In this document: piece by piece, positions 58,356 to 64,000 of the stretch | Layout of the letters: each line of letters begins with the position of its first letter | Position numbering within the stretch: the first letter of the stretch is position 1 | Assembly: GCA_964017145.1 (NCBI GenBank) | Contig: OZ024852.1 | Coordinates: 124,001-188,000 of the forward strand | Length of the DNA: 64,000 nt | Origin: Agrocybe praecox | Taxonomy: Eukaryota > Basidiomycota > Agaricomycetes > Agaricales > Agrocybaceae | Direction of reading: 5' to 3' | The notes under the pieces: model-generated | Told to the model about the DNA's origin: nothing | The model's input: only the letters and a program-made list of their open reading frames with translations | The model's database searches: none | Translations under genes and position numbers: made by a program

Positions 58356-59896
58356 GAGTTTTATTTCTTTCACTTGCAATGGATCGTCGTGCGTCATCGT
58401 GTATCGTGTATAACTTTTTTTTTGTACGTATGTATGTATGCATGTGTAGTGTGTAGTGTGCATCGATCGATCTATTTAGCTCGGCTCAGCTGCTGAGTTC
58501 AACTTATTAATTAGCCTTTGAACACTTTTTTTCTTGGTTAGCAAATGATAATTTATAAATAGAAGATGACGAGTCGGAGAACATCTAGAGACGAGAGGCG
58601 AATTGAACAATGAAGGGATGAGGAGAACGAAAAGGGACGAGGGGGAGAAGGAGCAAACCGAGAGAAAATAAGAAAAAACGAGCAGAGAAAACAAGAGCAG
58701 AAATGGCGAGGAACGGAAAAAAAAAGCCGAAAGGGTTTTTTATAAAATCAAAAAAAAAACAAAGAATTCCTACGCAAGTGCAAGTGCGCAGCGAGGTTTC
58801 TATTAGTGATACGTAGTAAAGCCTTAGGCATTCAAGGCACTGGGTTGAGGATTCTTGATAATACGTACGTTGTTAGAAAAAATACCAGTGAAAAAATACC
58901 AGTGGTGAACACTATACTCTGGGATCCGCGGCCAGATCCCAACGACGCGCTCTATTTGAGTAGAGTCCAAGGCGCGTCAACTCAGTCATTTGGGACGCGT
59001 CCTCGATCAGTCACGTAATTTCCCGGACGCGCGTGTTCGGCATGCCGCCGCCTGGACTTCCACAACAATCCTGCAACCCCCCATTTATCCAGTGACACGG
59101 ATCTACGGGTTTCTTATACCTCTTGAATAAAATATATTTCACCTCAAAGGTCAATCCGAATCTGGGTCGCAAGTAGTAACAGTAGGAGGATACGATACTA
59201 GCGATCTGGACGATATTTATAGTATGCACCATGATGTGTTATTTACTTTTTTTTTTGGTTAGTTTGTACGGTGGGAAATATACCCCGTTAATGACTCGCG
59301 TGTTAAGGTTAGAAAGGAGGTTGCCTATTGAAAGGGAAAGGCTGTTCAAACATCGATATAGCAACCCAACCCCAACGTCATTTTATTTCACTGCTGACTA
59401 AGAGGATATTATCTAAAAATTTCCGATGATTCAGAGGGCTGTAATCTATTTCAAGAAGCGCCTACGCAAAAGATGCCGGGGAAGTATGTAGTAATACTAA
59501 GGTTATCCGCCGACGATCCCATTTTACCCCGTTGAGCGATGTCCAATTCCTCATGACAATTATAAATTGTTTTATCCCTCTCAGAGAGAGGAGATGTACG
59601 AAGCTGTCAGTATGTAGAAAGCATTACGTCCTCGCTGCGGAGAGTATACAAGCTTTCTCGCGTTTGCGTCGCAGAAGGGGACGATACCCCGTTGTGTGTT
59701 TGTCCCATTAATTCTCTAAGAATAGAGAATCGAATGTCAGACTAGTACACAGCCACCCATAAATTTCCTAGTAAGTTATAGAAAACATATAAAAGCCACA
59801 ACTAACTACCTCTCTTTTTCAGAAACTCTCACATATATCCAGACCTTAACGTAACAGCTTCTGCTTAAAGTACTCTCTCTATTCTACAAATTGACA
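58356..59896. other. B7 tail and unique spacer before the repeat-protein gene
   Basis: The B tail runs to about 58700. The remaining 1.2 kb shows no gene. A TATA-like element and a pyrimidine stretch (CTACCTCTCTTTTTC) precede the next gene. Confidence 0.45.
59788..59794 (+). promoter_or_regulatory. TATAAAA box of the repeat-protein gene
   Basis: TATAAAA lies 109 nt before the ATG at 59897, followed by a CT-rich stretch typical of fungal transcription start regions. Confidence 0.5.
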
Positions 59897-60818
59897 ATGA
59901 AGTGGTTCTTGACATGCGTTACCGTTGGAATATACCTCTCGTCTGCCTCTGCGGGAGTGGTGCCTGCGTTAGTACTACTTTCTTTTATGAATCAACCTTC
60001 TTAGATGAGTTAACAGATGCTAACGATTTTAACCATTAATCAGCGACTTCCGGAACGTCTTCGACCTCGGTCACCACCACAAGCGCCCAGTTAGCTCAGT
60101 CGTCCTCGAAACGACCACTATTCCAGATGCGTTCACGGTACCCATTACGACTTCTACTGCTCCTGTCGTAGTCGCCTCAGATGTTACCAGCGTCGTGATC
60201 GGGACATCCACAGTCTCTGATGCATTCACGGTTCCTGTCGCGTCCTCTGTGATCTCTACCGTCGTCGCTCCGGACGTGACTAGCGTTGTAATTAGGACAT
60301 CCACAGTATCTGATGCGTTTACAACGTCGGTTGTTACTACCACGATTCCTATCGTTAGCGCCCCAGACGTGACTAGCGTCGTAATTATCACGTCTACGAT
60401 CCCTGATGCCTCCACAAATCCTACGGTCATTACCAGCGTCCTTGCTGAGACGTCTACCATCCCAGACGCATTCACTATAACTAGCACACTTCCCATCGTT
60501 AGCGCCCCAGATGTGACTAGCGTCGTTATACAGACGTCCTCCCTCCCCGAAGCTTCTACTATCCCAGTCGCATCAACTGTGATTTCCACCGTCATCGCAC
60601 CCGACGTTACTAGTGTCGTGATTGAGACGTCCTCTATCCCAGACGCTATCACCCGCCCGATCATCACGTCCACAATCCCCATCGTTGTCGCGCCTAATAC
60701 AGTGACCAGTGCCATCGGTGCGAAGACATCCACAGTCACGGGCGTGTTTACTCTCCCACCAATTCCTGCTTCTACTTCCACCGTTGGATCAGCTTTCACC
60801 AGTACCGTGTTTGCTTGA
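59897..60818 (+). CDS. Secreted Ser/Thr/Val-rich tandem-repeat protein
   Basis: Two exons, 59897-59967 and 60044-60818 (GTTAGT donor, GCTAAC branch-like site, CAG acceptor), give 281 aa. The first 20 residues (MKWFLTCVTVGIYLSSASAG) form a clear signal peptide. A short segment FDLGHHHKRPVSS follows; KR is dibasic but followed by Pro, so cleavage is uncertain. The rest is about seven imperfect repeats of 33-36 residues built on IPDAFT and PDVTSVVI-TST, rich in Ser, Thr and Val with almost no charge. There is no TM segment and no GPI signal at the end (SAFTSTVFA). Such proteins are usually heavily O-mannosylated and wall-associated; that role is inferred. The antisense strand also has a 242-codon open frame, which I take as a by-product of the repeats. 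Confidence 0.8.
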
Positions 60819-61054
60819 CGCTAGTAAATGTTGGCGATGAATCGATGACGCGTGAAAGTGCTGGACGCTTGATACTTCGTGTACATGTTACTTGTTAATG
60901 CTATGATAGATCAGTCGAATTTGATCTTAACCACTATCTTCTAACTTTCATTCGTGTTTATATGATTCTAAAGTATGAATCCCTACTATGTAATACATTT
61001 ACTTCAGTGTGGTATAAACTAGGGACTCTACTTGGCTTAAAGTACATATGACGT
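60819..61054. other. 3' region of the repeat-protein gene
   Basis: AT-rich spacer with no gene. Confidence 0.4.
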
Positions 61055-61219
61055 TGGAGCAGTCAAGACTCAAGAACGCAGCTGGATGACGTAGCTGTAC
61101 TCTGAAGTGCGCCAAGCAGCCTCGCACGGTCGCGGTCAAGGATGATGTATTTATTGTTGTATGGACTCGGCTCGGCCTGAACGTCGGGTAATCAGACCGG
61201 TGCAGATCGCACTGCCACA
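61055..61219. mobile_element. TGGAGCAGTC-ended element, copy before D3
   Basis: It begins TGGAGCAGTCAAGAC and ends GATCGCACTGCCACA, with ACGT on both sides (61051-61054, 61220-61223). Its ends match those of the insert in C1. It is 165 bp and non-coding. Confidence 0.5.
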
Positions 61220-61477
61220 ACGTGAGCTCACAAGAATCGCTGGTCACATACGATATTGGCAGAAATTGATCCTGTTTCCCATTTGTGTCTTTCAAAGATT
61301 TTTGCGTCCAATTATAGTTGACAGAACAGCGCCAACTTGGCACACCATGATCATCACAACTTTACACGTCTAAAAATAGACGCATAAGCGCGATCAATCA
61401 CGCTCGTGCTCCGATAAAATTCAGTTAAATACGTTGCACTGCAACTTGCCACTCCTTGCCATCGACGTTCAACGTTC

Positions 61478-62988
61478 ATGAGCGACCCTCAGATATTTGT
61501 CGACGACAGCGATCCACAAATCACCTATGGAGGAGACTGGAAACTCTTACAAGGGCTGACGAATGCTCACTTCTCTGGTTCGTCCCGCGCTATAAGCCCT
61601 CTGTATGGAACGGTTCACACGAGTAGTGGGAATGGTAGCACCTTGGAATATTCTTTCACTGGTGAGTGTTTATATCTCTAGACAATTTGACTAAAATGCG
61701 TAACTTTCTGCAGGATCCGCATTTCGAGCAATATTTCATACAGAACAAGCGACTTTTGCATGCGTCGTGGATGATAACATACAACAAATTAACCCTACGG
61801 ATTCTGGAGTTCAATGTAGCAATGAGGCGCTCGATGCAGGAACCCACAAAGTTTTGATATCTGTGGCCGACGGCTCCGTATCCCTCCCCTTCGATGGTAT
61901 CTTCTATACCCCGCTGGATACTCCCGCTGCGGACGTCGACGTAATGCACAATGGCACCAACCCTATTATTCAAAAATCATTTCAAAATCCTCAATACATG
62001 CAAGCGCTTGGTGATACGCTTGAAGTGGACTTTGTTGGTGTGTCTAATTTAACTGGTTTTATCGTTTTCGACGACAAACTTATTGATCAGCATCTTGGAC
62101 GCCACAGGCCATTCTTTGAGCGTCTACAGTGCTTTCTTCGATGGAAGCGTTGCCAACAGTCCAGTTCCTCATAACAGCGCTCTTTCTTTCATGTCGTACA
62201 CGTTGGACGATGGACCTCCCATCAACTTCACCATTAGCAACCCAACCAATGCAGCCAATCCAGAGATAGATTCGCAGTTAATCGTGCAGACACCCCATCT
62301 ACCAACTGTTGGGGCACATCGTTTCAGCATGACCCTTATGGGCGCTGCAGGGACGGACAATGTGGTCATCACGGTCGCTTCTATAATTATCCAGAACGCA
62401 ACTTTGCCAGTTGTGCCGGATGCTTTCCCCGCGGCACCGGTGCCGTCCCAGGCAGCAACGTCACAGCTACCAACAGCCTCAGCTCCTTCCGCTCCATTCG
62501 GAAGTTCGTCAAAGAAAAGTTCCGCTATTCTACCCGCTGTGCTGGTTCCTGTATTCGTTGTTCTGGCTATCAGTATATTTCTTTTTTACCTCTGGAGAAG
62601 ACGACGGCAACTATCTCACGAAGAGACCGAAACGCCAAAGGATGACTCCGCAGTCATGACAGAAGTTCAGCCGTATCAAGCACCGTACCAGTTATACACG
62701 GAAAATAGAGCATCCATTTCCAAGTTATCTCCTCTTCGAAGACGCACCTCCACAGATAATCACTCAAGTGACCAAGATCAAAGACCACGACGCTATAGGT
62801 ATCACTCAGATGGCGGGGTGGTTGTAAACCCAGCAGAATACAGCCTGGAGAATGAGACTGTAGACGTACCTCCTCTATACGGCTCCTTCAAAAGCGATCA
62901 ATTGCAGGAAGGAAGTAATGCATTGTCTGGAAATGCTAATGATACCCCTCGTTCGTCGGTAATGCAAACTACGAGTTTATCCAAATAG
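61478..62988 (+). CDS. Family D single-pass membrane protein (D3)
   Basis: Exons 61478-61661, 61714-62037 and 62108-62988 give 462 aa, the same length as spliced D2. Introns are GT-AG, phase 1, at the same places as in D1 and D2. It starts SDPQIFVDDSDPQ and contains the CVVDD strand, the VDVMHNG motif (compare LDMMYVPG in D2) and SYTLDDGPPINFTI. One TM segment lies at about residues 311-333 (LVPVFVVLAISIFLFYLW) followed by RRRRQ, predicting a cytoplasmic tail of about 125 aa that carries VDVPPLYGS (compare DLPPVYSS in D2). No signal peptide is evident. A surface protein with unknown ligand; it lies outside the A-C-B array. Confidence 0.85.
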
Positions 62989-63029
62989 TGCCACTGCGTG
63001 TTGTACTACTAAGAATTTGGCGTACATTC

Positions 63030-63524
63030 TCACATTCTAGCTGCTGTGATATTTATTATTATACCTTGATGTCTTCCGATGAAGTAAAATACAAATAGAG
63101 CATAACTAGAGTCGAATAATGTTGTTTCGGTGGCAAGCGGCAGGTTCTCGCTATGTAGTATTCCTGTGGTTCGTGGAATGCACGATCCTTCCAACGCAAT
63201 ATCTTTTGCTTTGCCCTCATAATTATAAATCACCTCATCTGAGAATTCAAGACCCCCGGCGAAACTGGCGACGTTCTGCGGCGTATCCGATAAGCCCAAA
63301 TGTCGCGCGCGTCCCGCGACTGACGACACCGCGATATACAACTTGCGTTCATTCACGTCTACAGGCCCACGCAAAGCGTCACCGACGCACTCTGTAAACT
63401 CAGCGTCGAACAACTCTTCGAACGTCGTGTTTGGGCAAGAAGAGACCTAGTCGTTGATCAAGGGTAAGTGTGGGTCCTTGAGTAGGATTTTTATCGCTTC
63501 GAGGATCTTATCCGTATAATGTCG
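63030..63524 (-). pseudogene. Family C copy C7, 5'-truncated
   Basis: On the minus strand the homology begins at KILEAIKILLKD (about 63515). TAG falls in INDW (63448 area), and the frame continues FEELFDAEFTECVGDALRG, NERKLYIAVSSVAGRA and TPQNVASFAGGLEF, then loses similarity. The 5' part ends exactly where a TGGAGCAGTC element starts (63525). This is a C copy outside the array, next to D3. Confidence 0.6.
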
Positions 63525-64000
63525 TGGAGCAGTCAAGATTGCAGCTGGATGGCGTAGTTGGGCTCGGAAGCACGTCGAGTGATACATGAATGTATTAGCC
63601 ACACATATCTCTGCCAATCCAATGAAGTCACTGTGATACGCGTACCTGAGCTAACCTAGTGATTTTCCTGGATTTATGTATATGGGCAATCTATTACCGG
63701 AAATCATACGTAGCCACATTCTAAAAAATACCGTACGTTCAAAGGTATCTTTTCTTTTTCTTGTGTATGTGATAAGTAATTTATACACTCAAGTTGAAGA
63801 TCATCGTCAGTAACGTGGAGGCGGGACTCTCGGGCGGTACGGGTATGGGCTTGAAGATCTCTGCTCGGCTATTCTTATCTCTCGGTATTTGCCCTACGCG
63901 AGATAAGATAAGATAATAGTCACAAGTGTTCGAAATTAGAAACGTCTCTACCCCGTGCCGAAAATCGTTATCGTTAATTTTCATGAATTCACGCCAGAGT
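63525..64000. other. TGGAGCAGTC element end and spacer
   Basis: The first 45 bp match the element at 61055 (TGGAGCAGTCAAGA, GCAGCTGGATGGCGTAG). No right end was found. The remainder is spacer with an AGATAAGATAAGATAATA run near 63900 and no gene. Confidence 0.4.

Noticed and set aside
60071..60799. Minus-strand open frame of 242 codons opposite the repeat-protein gene
   Set aside because: It follows from the repetitive GTC/GAC-rich codons of the plus-strand gene, which has a signal peptide, intron and TATA box. The antisense frame has none of these.
5890..63600. CRISPR-like or phage-type repeat array
   Set aside because: Repeats are kilobase gene modules with introns in a eukaryotic genome; no short regularly spaced repeats with unique spacers.

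Overview
The window looks like nuclear DNA of a basidiomycete fungus, most likely an Agaricomycete. Genes are split by many short introns (about 45-100 nt, GTRAGT-type donors, CTNAC-like branch points). The recognisable protein families are uncharacterised membrane proteins of the kind found in mushroom-forming fungi. I see no rRNA, tRNA, CRISPR array, bacterial operon or complete transposase gene.

Layout. The left (1-5.6 kb) and right (61.5-63.0 kb) ends carry family D: single-pass membrane proteins with a beta-rich ectodomain that begins with a VDD-D-P motif. There are two complete copies, one cut by the window edge, and one pseudogene. Between them, from about 5.9 to 58.4 kb, is a tandem array of one module, A-C-B, each about 5-10 kb. 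A is a multi-pass membrane protein with a signal-like N-terminus (seven copies, A1-A7). C is an unknown protein of about 250 aa (six copies in the array, C1-C6, and one outside, C7; all broken). B is a seven-TM-like protein (B1-B7 plus one divergent copy). The first module is inverted and partial (about 10.0 to 5.9 kb, minus strand). B1 follows it, and six plus-strand modules start at about 14.6, 23.7, 35.0, 40.2, 46.7 and 52.3 kb.

The modules decay unevenly. Six of seven A copies still allow a full-length spliced reading frame; A6 has one nonsense codon. Every C copy and every array B copy except B1 is frameshifted, truncated or interrupted. Two A copies (A5, A7) have gained extra small in-phase exons by tandem duplication of an intron-exon cassette. 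Modules 2 and 3 are enlarged by pieces of the 3' end and flank of a protein-kinase-like gene. Module 3 also holds an intact, divergent B-type gene (29862-31176).

Right of the array are a gene for a secreted Ser/Thr/Val-rich repeat protein (59897-60818), a short mobile-element relic, family D copy D3, and a broken C copy. Small non-autonomous elements are visible: a 181-bp element with 60-bp perfect inverted ends inside C6, a TGGAGCAGTC-ended element in C1, before D3 and at the end of C7, and a possible PIF/Harbinger-like element at 55.1-55.4 kb.

How these proteins work together is not known. A, B and D all look membrane-located, so the region is best read as a fast-evolving cluster of surface or membrane proteins. 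That is inference from sequence only.
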